Below are positions 18,083-26,380 of a DNA stretch of 64,000 nucleotides, in pieces; the first letter of the stretch is position 1; each line of letters opens with the position of its first letter. Origin of the DNA: Solobacterium moorei (GTDB lineage Bacteria; Bacillota_I; Bacilli_A; Erysipelotrichales; Erysipelotrichaceae); contig NZ_AP028934.1 of assembly GCF_036323475.1 (NCBI RefSeq), positions 1,364,001-1,428,000 on the forward strand, in the 5' to 3' direction. The position numbers and the translations under genes were made by a program. The notes under the pieces were generated by a model. It searched no databases, was not told the origin of the DNA, and was given only the letters and a program-made list of their open reading frames with translations.

Positions 18083-18758
18083 GTTCTTATCTGCAATTGC
18101 AGGACTAGCATTATTTCTGTCCCTTTTATTAACATCCATTGACTTATTGTGCTTTAATCGTTCTTTCTTCCGCTTGCAATATTCTTTGAATCATACAGCG
18201 GAAAGCATTGGAATTTCTGAAGATGGACTCATGAATGCAACAAATGCTTTACTAGATTATATGCAAGATAAAAGGGGTGATATAAAAGTTATTGAAAAGG
18301 TAAATGGTAGCGAACGTGAGATCTTTGATGAACGTGAAACGCTACATATGATAGATGTTAAAAAATTGTATCTAAACGCAATGACCACAAGAACAATTCT
18401 ATTTGTTGGAAGTGTAATATTATTAACATTGTTGGTGCTAACGCATCGAAATGAAAGTTATATGATACTAGCAAATGCGTATAGAAATGGTTTACTGTTT
18501 TTGGGGTCATTACTTCTGTTTGTGGGTATTTATGCAATCGTAGATTTTAATGGATTCTGGATGAATTTCCATTATGTTTTCTTTGATAATGATTTATTCT
18601 TATTAGATCCAAACATATCAATTATGATTAATATGTTTCCATCAAACTTCTTCTTTGCGGTTGTTTTTGGGATTATACTATTGTTTGTAAGCGTAATCGT
18701 TTTATTAAAAGTTTTACTCGTGTTATTTAAACGTAAAATTGAAAGAAGGTTAGTATGA
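18069..18758 (+). CDS. DUF1461 / TIGR01906-type integral membrane protein
   Basis: A 229-residue protein with four or five hydrophobic segments (one near residues 5-28, then ~98-117, ~133-153 and ~195-220) and an extracytoplasmic loop after the first segment. The layout and 'LLTSIDLLCFN' followed by a soluble loop fit the TIGR01906 family of unknown function. It overlaps rdgB and touches trmL (ATGATT overlap), so it belongs to the same operon. Confidence 0.7.
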   Translation: MKGYKFLSAIAGLALFLSLLLTSIDLLCFNRSFFRLQYSLNHTAESIGISEDGLMNATNALLDYMQDKRGDIKVIEKVNGSEREIFDERETLHMIDVKKLYLNAMTTRTILFVGSVILLTLLVLTHRNESYMILANAYRNGLLFLGSLLLFVGIYAIVDFNGFWMNFHYVFFDNDLFLLDPNISIMINMFPSNFFFAVVFGIILLFVSVIVLLKVLLVLFKRKIERRLV

Positions 18759-19270
18759 TTAACGTTGTTTTGTATGAACCGGAGATTCCACAGAATACTG
18801 GTAATATTATGCGTACTTGTATGGCGATGAATTGTCGTTTGCATTTGATTGAGCCAATGGGTTTTAAGATTACAGACAAATCATTGAAACGTGCTGGTAT
18901 GGATTATGTAAAGGAATTGGATTATAAAATCTATCCAGATTGGCAGACATTCTATAACATGCATGAAGGTTCTTATTATTACATTACGCGTTATGGAGAA
19001 AAGACACCTTCAGAATTTAACTATAAGGAAGATGAAGGGAAGGATATTTATCTAGTCTTTGGCAAAGAAAGTACTGGTATTGATAAGCATATACTCCATG
19101 ATAACTATGATCGTTGTGTGCGTATTCCAATGGTTGCACAAGCACGTAGTTTAAATCTTTCTAACTGTGTTGCGATATGTGTCTATGAAGTTTTAGATCA
19201 GCTTGGATTCCCAGAGCTTTCACACACAGAGGTAATTAAAGGGAAGGATTTCTTACAACAATTTGAATAG
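18755..19270 (+). CDS. trmL: tRNA (cytidine(34)-2'-O)-methyltransferase TrmL
   Basis: A SPOUT-fold methyltransferase of 171 residues that 2'-O-methylates the wobble base of tRNA-Leu. Signatures are 'YEPEIPQNTGNIMRTC' at the start, 'LVFGKESTGI' in the middle and the knot motif 'IPMVAQARSLNLSNCVAI'. Its start overlaps the DUF1461 gene. Confidence 0.93.
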   Translation: MINVVLYEPEIPQNTGNIMRTCMAMNCRLHLIEPMGFKITDKSLKRAGMDYVKELDYKIYPDWQTFYNMHEGSYYYITRYGEKTPSEFNYKEDEGKDIYLVFGKESTGIDKHILHDNYDRCVRIPMVAQARSLNLSNCVAICVYEVLDQLGFPELSHTEVIKGKDFLQQFE

Positions 19271-19330
19271 GCATATATTTGGACAACCTCATTATTCATA
19301 GGTATACTTACAAGGAAAGATGGTGATTAC

Positions 19331-19516
19331 GTGTTAGAGACCTTTGATGATTTCATTTCATTAGTTGTCATTTTGGTTATGTTAGTCCTAACTGTGTATT
19401 GTTGTCTTGTGATGTCGAGTAAAAAGCATCTGAAATTGATGCAGAAAAGACAAGAGAAACACCGTAATTTTCTAGCGACGCTTTCTGATGACTCGGGATG
19501 TAATAGTGAGGAGTAA
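19331..19516 (+). CDS. Small single-span membrane protein, unknown
   Basis: A 61-residue protein with one hydrophobic segment (residues ~9-28) and a basic cytoplasmic part (SSKKHLKLMQKRQEKH). It begins with GTG, with AAGGAAAG upstream. Three bases separate its stop from the RidA-like gene, so translation of the two may be linked. Not recognised. Confidence 0.5.
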   Translation: MLETFDDFISLVVILVMLVLTVYCCLVMSSKKHLKLMQKRQEKHRNFLATLSDDSGCNSEE

Positions 19517-19519
19517 ACA

Positions 19520-19984
19520 ATGATTCAAGAAACGATTAGTTCAAACAATGCCCCTGTAGCGGTAGGACCATATTCACCCGCTGTTCGTGCAGGGGACTTT
19601 ATATACATCTCTGGACAGTTACCAATTGATCCTACAACTGGTCAACTTGTTTCAGATGATATTCGTATTCAAACTGAACAAGTACTGAAAAATATTGAAT
19701 CCTTATTAGCAGAGGCTGGTTTAAATATGTCTTATGTTTTAAAGACAACTGTATTTGTTAAGAATATGGAAGAGTTTGCGGCAATGAATGAAGTATATGC
19801 TCGTTTCTTTCAAAAGCCATTTCCAGCAAGAAGTGCTGTTGTGGTGAAAGATATCGCATTCAATGCCAAGGTGGAAATCGAAGCATTTGCGATGGATACC
19901 CGTGCACTTGAAGTCCTATGTGCAGAAGATGGTTGCCATACATGCGATGATTATTGTTGTGAAACAAAGTTAGATATTCAATAA
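19520..19984 (+). CDS. RidA-family enamine/imine deaminase with cysteine-rich tail
   Basis: Residues 1-128 match the RidA/YjgF family, which hydrolyses reactive enamines such as 2-aminoacrylate. 'PVAVGPYSPAVRAG', 'YISGQLPIDP' and the catalytic-arginine region 'PARSAVVV' are present. Normal RidA ends at about 125 residues. This protein has a ~25-residue extension with five cysteines (C-x4-C-x2-C-x3-CC), suggesting metal binding or redox control (inference). The serine dehydratase gene elsewhere in the window would generate its substrate. Confidence 0.88.
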   Translation: MIQETISSNNAPVAVGPYSPAVRAGDFIYISGQLPIDPTTGQLVSDDIRIQTEQVLKNIESLLAEAGLNMSYVLKTTVFVKNMEEFAAMNEVYARFFQKPFPARSAVVVKDIAFNAKVEIEAFAMDTRALEVLCAEDGCHTCDDYCCETKLDIQ

Positions 19985-20002
19985 GACCTTAGGGTCTTTT
20001 TT
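19984..20002 (+). terminator. Terminator after the RidA gene
   Basis: AGACC-TTAG-GGTCT followed by TTTTT, overlapping the last bases of the gene. Confidence 0.75.
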
Positions 20003-20052
20003 GGTTGAACTGTGTTATGATATTGCTTGTACGTAGTGGAGATTAAATTCGT

Positions 20053-20931
20053 ATGTCTATTCATAAACTAAACATGACTTTCACAAAGAAAGATATTCAA
20101 TACATTCTTACAATCGCATTATCCGCTCTTGTGTATGCGTTTGGAATTGAATCGTTCGTAAGTTCAGGTAATTTATTCCCTGGAGGGTTTGCTGGTATTT
20201 CTCGACTGGTTGTAATGTTAGTAGAGAGACATCTTGGTTTGGCAATTCCATTTGGTGTTATCTACTGGGTAATGAATTTTACGGTTGTGCTGTTTATCTG
20301 GAATCGTATTGGGCATAAGTTTGTTCTATATTCCATTCTTTGGTTCTCATTAAGTTCGTTATTTTCAATTGTTATCAATGTGCCTATCGTTACACAGGAT
20401 ATGTTGTTGATTGCTGTGTTTGGTGGTCTGATCAATGGATTTGCGATTGGACTTGCGCTTCGTTCGAATGCAAGCAGCGGCGGTACAGACTTTATCGCAA
20501 TTGATTTATCAGTACGATTAAAAAGACCTACTTGGAATTATTTACTTGGCTTAAATGCATTCGTCTTAGTACTTGCAGGTTTAGCGTTTGGTTGGGATAA
20601 AGCTTTGTACTCGATTATCTTCCAATATGTTTCTACACAGGTAGTAAATACAATGCACCAACGTTATAAGATTACACGTGTTCAAGTCATTACTGATCAT
20701 GCGGATAAAATATGTGAGGCTGTATTTAGTACAGTACGTCATGGTATTACAAAAATCGATGTTGAAGGTGCTTTCAAGCATCAACCGCATACAATGTTGT
20801 TGATCACTGTCAATAATTATCAGTTACCGGAAGTGATTAGTTGTATACGTAAAGCGGATGAACATGCATTCATGACCTTTAATGCGGTTGAAAAGATTAT
20901 CGGTAATTACTATCAGAAACCTTTAGAGTGA
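20053..20931 (+). CDS. YitT-family membrane protein
   Basis: A 292-residue protein with five to six hydrophobic segments in the first ~190 residues ('ESFVSSGNLFPGGFAGISRL', 'RSNASSGGTDFIA') and a C-terminal soluble DUF2179 domain (residues ~200-285). Substrate and function are not established. It stands alone between the RidA gene and the convergent trpS. Confidence 0.88.
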   Translation: MSIHKLNMTFTKKDIQYILTIALSALVYAFGIESFVSSGNLFPGGFAGISRLVVMLVERHLGLAIPFGVIYWVMNFTVVLFIWNRIGHKFVLYSILWFSLSSLFSIVINVPIVTQDMLLIAVFGGLINGFAIGLALRSNASSGGTDFIAIDLSVRLKRPTWNYLLGLNAFVLVLAGLAFGWDKALYSIIFQYVSTQVVNTMHQRYKITRVQVITDHADKICEAVFSTVRHGITKIDVEGAFKHQPHTMLLITVNNYQLPEVISCIRKADEHAFMTFNAVEKIIGNYYQKPLE

Positions 20932-20953
20932 ATCACCACTCTTTTTCTTTTAT

Positions 20954-20983
20954 AAAAAAGATGTGTATTGTTTGATACACATC
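20954..20983 (-). terminator. Terminator of trpS
   Basis: On the minus strand GATGTGTAT and ATACACATC form a perfect 9-bp stem followed by TTTTTT, six bases past the trpS stop. Confidence 0.88.
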
Positions 20984-20989
20984 CTATGT

Positions 20990-21979
20990 TTAAAGAATTT
21001 CCATGCCAATGGCTTTCTGAACTTTGTTAAGTTTTTCAGCCGCAATCATGCTTGCTTTCTTGGCGCCGTTTGCTAATGTTGTTTCGATTAAGTTACTGTT
21101 GATAATTTCATTGTAACGTGTTTGAATTTCTTCGAGTTTAGCACATACTGCATCCGCAACTGCTTTCTTGAAATCACCATAGCCCTTGCCTTTGAATTCC
21201 TTTTCAATATCTTCAAAAGAACGTTCGTTTGATAGAGAGGATAAAATTTGCATTAAGTTAGAGATACCTGGCTGATTTTCTGGGTCGTAATGTACTTTAC
21301 CTAAACTATCTGTAACGGCAGACATGACTTTCTTACGAGCTACTTTGAGATCATCTAACAAATAGATACAGCCTTTGTTTGTTTCATCTGACTTAGACAT
21401 CTTCTTTGTTGGATCACTAAGGGACATAATTCTTGCGCCAACCTTAGCTACTAGTGGTTCTGGAACTGTAAAAAGTTGTCCATAGCGATTGTTCATTCTT
21501 TCCGCAACATCGCGTGTTAATTCAACGTGCTGTTTTTGATCTTCTCCAACTGGTACATAGTCAGGGCTATAGAGTAAGATATCCGCAGCCATTAATGCAG
21601 GATAGGTATAAAGACCACCAGAGAGGTTCTTTTCACCCTTAGCTTGTTTATCCTTGAACTGTGTCATACGATTTAATTCACCCATATAGGTATGACAACA
21701 CATAATAAACCCAAGTTGTGCATGTTCCTTAACGTCTGTTTGAAGGAAGATTGTAGCTTTGTTAGGGTCAAGTCCACAAGCTAGATATAATGCTACACAA
21801 TCCTTCAAATTCTTTTGTAGTTCTTGTGGATTCTGTGGAATCGTAATACAGTGTAAGTTTGCGATAAATGCAAACATTTCGTATTCGTTCTGTGATTCCA
21901 CAAAGTGTCGTAAGGCACCAATATAGTTTCCTAAGTGCAATTGTCCAGTTGGTTTAATACCGCTTAACATTCTTTTCAT
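20990..21979 (-). CDS. trpS: Tryptophanyl-tRNA synthetase
   Basis: A class I synthetase of 329 residues. The HIGH equivalent is 'PTGQLHLGNYIGAL' near residue 10, and 'KKMSKSDE' near residue 195 is the KMSKS loop. It is controlled by a T-box leader with a TGG specifier directly upstream and ends at a strong terminator. The start is set by AAGGAGAA upstream of the ATG. Confidence 0.96.
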   Translation of the reverse strand: MKRMLSGIKPTGQLHLGNYIGALRHFVESQNEYEMFAFIANLHCITIPQNPQELQKNLKDCVALYLACGLDPNKATIFLQTDVKEHAQLGFIMCCHTYMGELNRMTQFKDKQAKGEKNLSGGLYTYPALMAADILLYSPDYVPVGEDQKQHVELTRDVAERMNNRYGQLFTVPEPLVAKVGARIMSLSDPTKKMSKSDETNKGCIYLLDDLKVARKKVMSAVTDSLGKVHYDPENQPGISNLMQILSSLSNERSFEDIEKEFKGKGYGDFKKAVADAVCAKLEEIQTRYNEIINSNLIETTLANGAKKASMIAAEKLNKVQKAIGMEIL

Positions 21980-21997
21980 AGTGAGTTCTCCTTGAAA

Positions 21998-22214
21998 TTA
22001 AAAACGTCTCTTCAATCATATTGAAGGGACGCATGAGACGATATGCGCGGTACCACCCGACTTATCCAAAAGGATCACTTAATTTGGGATAACGGGCCTC
22101 CGGTATTCTATTTGTGGAACTCCAAACATACTTTGCCGAAATATCAGTTTACACCAAACACTGACTCTCTAAGAATTCAACGCGTAATTGCATTCCGAAT
22201 ACAGGTTGATTCTA
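21998..22214 (-). promoter_or_regulatory. Tryptophan T-box riboswitch with promoter, before trpS
   Basis: On the minus strand the leader begins after TTATCA-17-TGTTAGAAT (22209-22237). It carries the stem I apical motif GTGTTTGGTGTAAA, a candidate specifier TGG (22122-22124) followed by A, and the T-box GGGTGGTACCGCG (22046-22058). A terminator stem CGTC...GACG with T5 follows (21998-22032). Uncharged tRNA-Trp would stabilise the antiterminator and allow trpS expression. Confidence 0.93.
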
Positions 22215-22256
22215 ACACAAATCAATATAATTGATAAGTGCTTTTTGAATGTGCAT

Positions 22257-22286
22257 TTGCGAAGCATATTTTTTGCGTGTTATACT
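22257..22286 (+). promoter_or_regulatory. Promoter of the ABC exporter operon
   Basis: TTGCGA, an 18-base spacer, and an extended -10 TGTTATACT lie about 70 bases upstream of the ATPase gene. Confidence 0.6.
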
Positions 22287-22354
22287 CGTAGAGGAAACGT
22301 TATTTTGTTTACATGACAATCAATCTTTCATGCATGTTAAAAGGGGATTCCTAT

Positions 22355-23068
22355 ATGTTAGAAATTAACAATTTAATGAAGAAATATAAGAAGGTAGCAG
22401 CTGTAGATCATATTAGTTTTACAGTTCCTAGTGGTAAAGTTGGCATCTTATTAGGGCCTAACGGTGCTGGTAAATCTACAACAATCAAGAGTATTGCAGG
22501 TTTGCTGCGATATGAGGGTGAAATTAAGGTGAATGGTCTACCATCAAAGTCGGTTGATGCAAAGAAGGTATTTGCGTATGTACCTGAAATTCCAGCTATG
22601 TTTGGAGCTCTAACAGTGATGGAGCATATTGAATATGTTCGTCGCGCATATCATTCCCACATTACAGATGAAGAAGTAGAGCAACTTTTGATTCGTTTTG
22701 AAATGTTGGATAAAAAAGATAAACTTGGTGATGAATTATCAAAAGGTATGATGCAGAAGGTGAGTATTATCTGCGCTCTATGCATTAAGCCTGAAGTTAT
22801 TTTATTTGATGAGCCTATGATAGGCTTAGATCCAGCTGCAATCAAAGAACTTAAAAAAGTTATCTTTGAAATGAAGGATAAAGGTGTAACCGTTCTTCTA
22901 AGTACGCATATGTTAGAAATGGTTCAGGAGTTATGGGATATTCTGTATATTATGGACCATGGTAAAGTGATTGGTACTTACGAAAACGATGGAACACAGA
23001 ATCAAAACATTGAAGACTTGTTCTTTTCACTTACAGATAAAGAGGGTGAGAAGGAGCCACAAGAATGA
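22355..23068 (+). CDS. ABC transporter ATP-binding protein
   Basis: A 237-residue ATPase with Walker A 'GPNGAGKSTTIKSIAG' near residue 40, the signature 'ELSKGMMQK' and Walker B 'PEVILFDEPMIGLDP'. The ATG at 22355 is chosen because AAAGGGGA precedes it; a frame 42 bases longer lacks a site. It overlaps the permease gene by four bases. The substrate is unknown. Confidence 0.92.
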   Translation: MLEINNLMKKYKKVAAVDHISFTVPSGKVGILLGPNGAGKSTTIKSIAGLLRYEGEIKVNGLPSKSVDAKKVFAYVPEIPAMFGALTVMEHIEYVRRAYHSHITDEEVEQLLIRFEMLDKKDKLGDELSKGMMQKVSIICALCIKPEVILFDEPMIGLDPAAIKELKKVIFEMKDKGVTVLLSTHMLEMVQELWDILYIMDHGKVIGTYENDGTQNQNIEDLFFSLTDKEGEKEPQE

Positions 23069-24657
23069 ATGTCTTATTCTACTTACATAAACGCATATTG
23101 ATTAACGGATTTAAGCGCTCGATTCGAAAGCCTGCTTTTGTGTTAATGTTAATCGCAGCTATTGCTTATTTTGCGTTGCTTACGGCTGGATATAAAAGTT
23201 TTTTTAGCCAAATTGGTATTACAAATGCTTCGGAATTTATTGTATTAATCATGGTGATACAACTTTATTTAGGTGTTCCAGGATTAATACAGTACTTTAG
23301 GCGGAAAGGACTATTATTTCGCAAAGCAGATGTCCAATTTGTCTTTCAAGCACCAATTCACCCAAAGGAAATTTTGTTGTTTAGTGGTTTAAGAAGTATT
23401 GTAGTTTCATCAATCTTCATGATTATTTTCTGTATTTTCGGTTGCGTTTTATATCCTGCAAGTACATTACAGTTTTTATTGTATGTAGTGGTCTATTTGA
23501 GCTTAGATTTCTTTATTGAAATGAGTTTAATTGTTTTGTGTTACGGGAATGAAACTATCCCTAATACATATATACGTTTAATTTCCTATCTTTTATATAT
23601 AGTATTGGGTGCTTTAGCGGTTGGATTCTTATTACTTGTAATCGATCGTGGCTATAGTATGGCAGTTGTTGTGGAGTATCTAAAGTCTCCCTTTATTAAA
23701 ATGGTTCCACTTTTTGGATGGAGTATAGGGTTATTGCAATGGATATTTTATGGCTATGATTGGAGTAACGTTGTCAGTACAATATTATTTATTCTATCAG
23801 CAATTTTTTTACCACTTCTTGCCTATAAATCAAAGTGTGAAGGTGATTATTATGAAGAGGCAGAGAAGTTCTCAGATGAATATGAACAAGCTATTGGAAA
23901 TGCAAAAGCTGGTGAAGTATCTATTGTGGGTGCAAAGCCTAAAAAGTACATGCACGCATCGATAAAGTATAAAGGCTATAATGCAAAAGCTATCTTTTAT
24001 CGTCAATTGTTAGAATATAAGAAAAACCGTTTCTTTATCTTCTCATTTAGAACATTCTTATTCTTACTTGCAGGCATTGCCTTACATTTCTTATCCCGTA
24101 AAGATAATGTTATGCATGATTTAATGAGCATTCGTTTATTTGTTATACCTATTATCGTTACGTATTACATTACATTCTTTGGAGTTATCCGCTCAAAATG
24201 GATGAAAGAATTACAGAATTACTATACATTCCTACTTCCGGACACCAAGATACATAAGACATGGAATGCAACGAAAATTGAGCATATTCGTGCTTTTATT
24301 GATACGATGATTCTTGCGTTAATTGGTGGAGCGGTACTAGGCCTTTCGCCTTTGCAGATTCTTTTAACTGGACTTGTTGGGGTAAGTGTCAATGCTAGTC
24401 GTATCTATATCAACATGATGGTACAGACAATTATTTCGCCAGCAATTGGGGATTTTAAACTCTTTGTGCAGTTTATTGATATGTTTTTGATGCTAGTAAG
24501 TACTGGTGCTTCGGTATTCGTTGCAATAGTTTCTATGATTGTATTTAATAATCTAGAAGCCGCATTCTTAGGCATGATTATGACTAGTAGCGTTATGGCG
24601 TGTATTGCATTCTTCTTATCATCATTTGCATTTGAAAAGATGGAAGTTATGGAATAG
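23065..24657 (+). CDS. ABC exporter permease (putative ABC_export family)
   Basis: A 530-residue membrane protein with about ten or more hydrophobic segments and a hydrophilic middle loop (residues ~265-310, rich in E and K). Size, layout and position after the ATPase fit the two-gene putative exporter family of Firmicutes. The substrate cannot be predicted. Confidence 0.8.
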   Translation: MNVLFYLHKRILINGFKRSIRKPAFVLMLIAAIAYFALLTAGYKSFFSQIGITNASEFIVLIMVIQLYLGVPGLIQYFRRKGLLFRKADVQFVFQAPIHPKEILLFSGLRSIVVSSIFMIIFCIFGCVLYPASTLQFLLYVVVYLSLDFFIEMSLIVLCYGNETIPNTYIRLISYLLYIVLGALAVGFLLLVIDRGYSMAVVVEYLKSPFIKMVPLFGWSIGLLQWIFYGYDWSNVVSTILFILSAIFLPLLAYKSKCEGDYYEEAEKFSDEYEQAIGNAKAGEVSIVGAKPKKYMHASIKYKGYNAKAIFYRQLLEYKKNRFFIFSFRTFLFLLAGIALHFLSRKDNVMHDLMSIRLFVIPIIVTYYITFFGVIRSKWMKELQNYYTFLLPDTKIHKTWNATKIEHIRAFIDTMILALIGGAVLGLSPLQILLTGLVGVSVNASRIYINMMVQTIISPAIGDFKLFVQFIDMFLMLVSTGASVFVAIVSMIVFNNLEAAFLGMIMTSSVMACIAFFLSSFAFEKMEVME

Positions 24658-24720
24658 GGAGTTTATAAAGATTTTATAAAATATAAATTATGTCCTATTT
24701 CATTTCAAAATATTGCGTGA

Positions 24721-24726
24721 TATAAT
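24721..24726 (+). promoter_or_regulatory. Promoter of spx
   Basis: Extended -10 TGATATAAT lies 20 bases before the ATG; the -35 is weak. Confidence 0.5.
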
Positions 24727-24746
24727 CACTAAACAGGAGGATGATT

Positions 24747-25193
24747 ATGATAGTTGTATACACATCTCCAGGATGTGCAAGTTGCCGTAAAGTAAAACAA
24801 TGGTTAAAAGATCGTAATCTTCCATTTATAGAGAAGAACATCTTTAAGACATTGTTAAATGATAACGAAATAAAGCACCTATTGATGAGAAGTGAAAATG
24901 GTAGTGATGATATCATCTCTAAGCGTTCTAAGATTATTCAAGAATCGCATGTTGATATTGATTCGATGAAGATAGATGAATTAATCACTTTTATCAAGCG
25001 TAATCCTAGTGTATTAAAACGCCCAATCATATTGAGTGAGAATAATTTCCAAGTCGGCTATGACGAAGAGGAAATCGGTGTATTTGTACCGGTAGAGTTA
25101 CGTCGTTTGGCAGATCACAGTTGTAACGAAACCTGCCCAAATTTCAAAGCTTGTCAAACAATGCAAACAGCATTTCAGAAAGAAGTCCATTAG
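24747..25193 (+). CDS. spx: Spx/ArsC-family transcriptional regulator with cysteine-rich tail
   Basis: Spx binds the RNA polymerase alpha subunit and reprograms transcription under thiol stress. The N-terminal redox switch CASC is present in 'SPGCASCRKVKQWL', as is 'LKRPIILSENNFQVGYDEEEI' content typical of Spx (key word RPII). AGGAGG touches an upstream ATG at 24741, so the ATG at 24747 is the better start. Spx is usually ~131 residues; this one has ~17 extra, with three more cysteines (C-x3-C-x5-C). Other ArsC/Spx-family roles remain possible. Confidence 0.85.
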   Translation: MIVVYTSPGCASCRKVKQWLKDRNLPFIEKNIFKTLLNDNEIKHLLMRSENGSDDIISKRSKIIQESHVDIDSMKIDELITFIKRNPSVLKRPIILSENNFQVGYDEEEIGVFVPVELRRLADHSCNETCPNFKACQTMQTAFQKEVH

Positions 25194-25203
25194 GGCTTCT
25201 TTT
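25182..25203 (+). terminator. Terminator of spx
   Basis: GAAGTCC-ATTA-GGGCTTC followed by TTTTG overlaps the spx stop codon; the mnmA -10 box follows immediately. Confidence 0.7.
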
Positions 25204-25207
25204 GTTG

Positions 25208-25213
25208 TATAAT
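25208..25213 (+). promoter_or_regulatory. -10 box seven bases before mnmA
   Basis: TATAAT ends seven bases before the ATG, so transcription would start at or beside the start codon. No good -35 and only a weak AGG are seen. Confidence 0.5.
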
Positions 25214-25220
25214 AGGCAGT

Positions 25221-26369
25221 ATGAAAAAAGTACTTGTAGGTTTATCGGGTGGCGTAGATAGCGCCGTCGCAGCGTATTTATTACAACAGCAGGGTTATGA
25301 TGTGACCTGTGCTTTTATGCGTAACTGGGATTCAGTCGCAAATGAAGATTTCAGTGGAAATCCAACGCTATACGATCCAGTTTGTCCACAAGAAGCAGAC
25401 TATAAGGATGCGGCAGATGTCGCTGCTAAATTAGGATTAGAACTATTACGTATCGACTTTATTAAAGAGTATTGGGATGATGTCTTTCAGACTTTTATTG
25501 ATGAGTACAAATTAGGAAGAACACCAAATCCAGATATTCTATGTAATCGATATATCAAGTTTGATAGCTTTATGAAGTTTGCGAAAGAAAAAGGATTTGA
25601 TATTGTGGCAACAGGTCACTATGCAAGACTTGGTGAAGAGGGTAATCATCATGTTTTATGTAAAGCAGTTGATCATAATAAAGACCAATCATACTTCTTG
25701 ACCGAGATACGTCGTGAAGTATTAGAACATGTTTTATTCCCGCTTGGGGAAATTGAGAAGCCTGAGGTACGTCGCATTGCGGAAGAACTTGGTTTATCTA
25801 TCGCAAAGAAGAAAGATTCGACTGGAATCTGTTTTATTGGAGAACGTCGCTTCCGTGAATTTCTCGGTAATTATCTGCCAATGAAATCTGGGGATATTAT
25901 CGATGTAACGACTAAACAGAAAGTAGGTACACACCAAGGTGTTATGTACTATACAATCGGTCAAAGAAAAGGTTTAGATATTGGTGGTATTGGTCCATTC
26001 TTTGTGGCTGGCAAAGATGTGTATAAAAATGAACTATATGTCGTTGATGCAAATCATCAAGACTTGTTATACGCTACATCTTGTATTGTGACTGGTGTCA
26101 ATTGGTTAGCTGATCGCACATTACCATTACAGTGCCATGCGAAGTTTAGATATCGTCAAGCTGATAATGATGTTGAACTTGTGCTAAATGAAGATGGTAC
26201 TTTGACTGCGTTATTCCCTGAGGAAATTCGTAGTATTACGCCAGGACAAGAGGCGGTGTTCTATGATGGCGATGTGATGTTTGCAGGCGGAAAGATTGAG
26301 AAAGTCTACAAAGATGGACTAGATCTGATGGAACATGTAAAAGCACTTGTTCATCCTGAAACAAATTAA
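25221..26369 (+). CDS. mnmA: tRNA-specific 2-thiouridylase MnmA
   Basis: Puts sulfur on U34 of tRNA-Lys, -Glu and -Gln. The 382-residue protein has PP-loop 'GLSGGVDSAVAAYLL' at the start, the first catalytic cysteine in 'NPDILCNRYIKF' and the second in 'DSTGICFIGERRF'. Length is normal. The mRNA may be leaderless. It is followed at 11 bases by recD2. Confidence 0.97.
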   Translation: MKKVLVGLSGGVDSAVAAYLLQQQGYDVTCAFMRNWDSVANEDFSGNPTLYDPVCPQEADYKDAADVAAKLGLELLRIDFIKEYWDDVFQTFIDEYKLGRTPNPDILCNRYIKFDSFMKFAKEKGFDIVATGHYARLGEEGNHHVLCKAVDHNKDQSYFLTEIRREVLEHVLFPLGEIEKPEVRRIAEELGLSIAKKKDSTGICFIGERRFREFLGNYLPMKSGDIIDVTTKQKVGTHQGVMYYTIGQRKGLDIGGIGPFFVAGKDVYKNELYVVDANHQDLLYATSCIVTGVNWLADRTLPLQCHAKFRYRQADNDVELVLNEDGTLTALFPEEIRSITPGQEAVFYDGDVMFAGGKIEKVYKDGLDLMEHVKALVHPETN

Positions 26370-26380
26370 TAAGGAGATTC

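Noticed and set aside
22043-22234. Open frame across the trpS leader
   Set aside because: It lies antisense to a clear T-box riboswitch and has no ribosome site.
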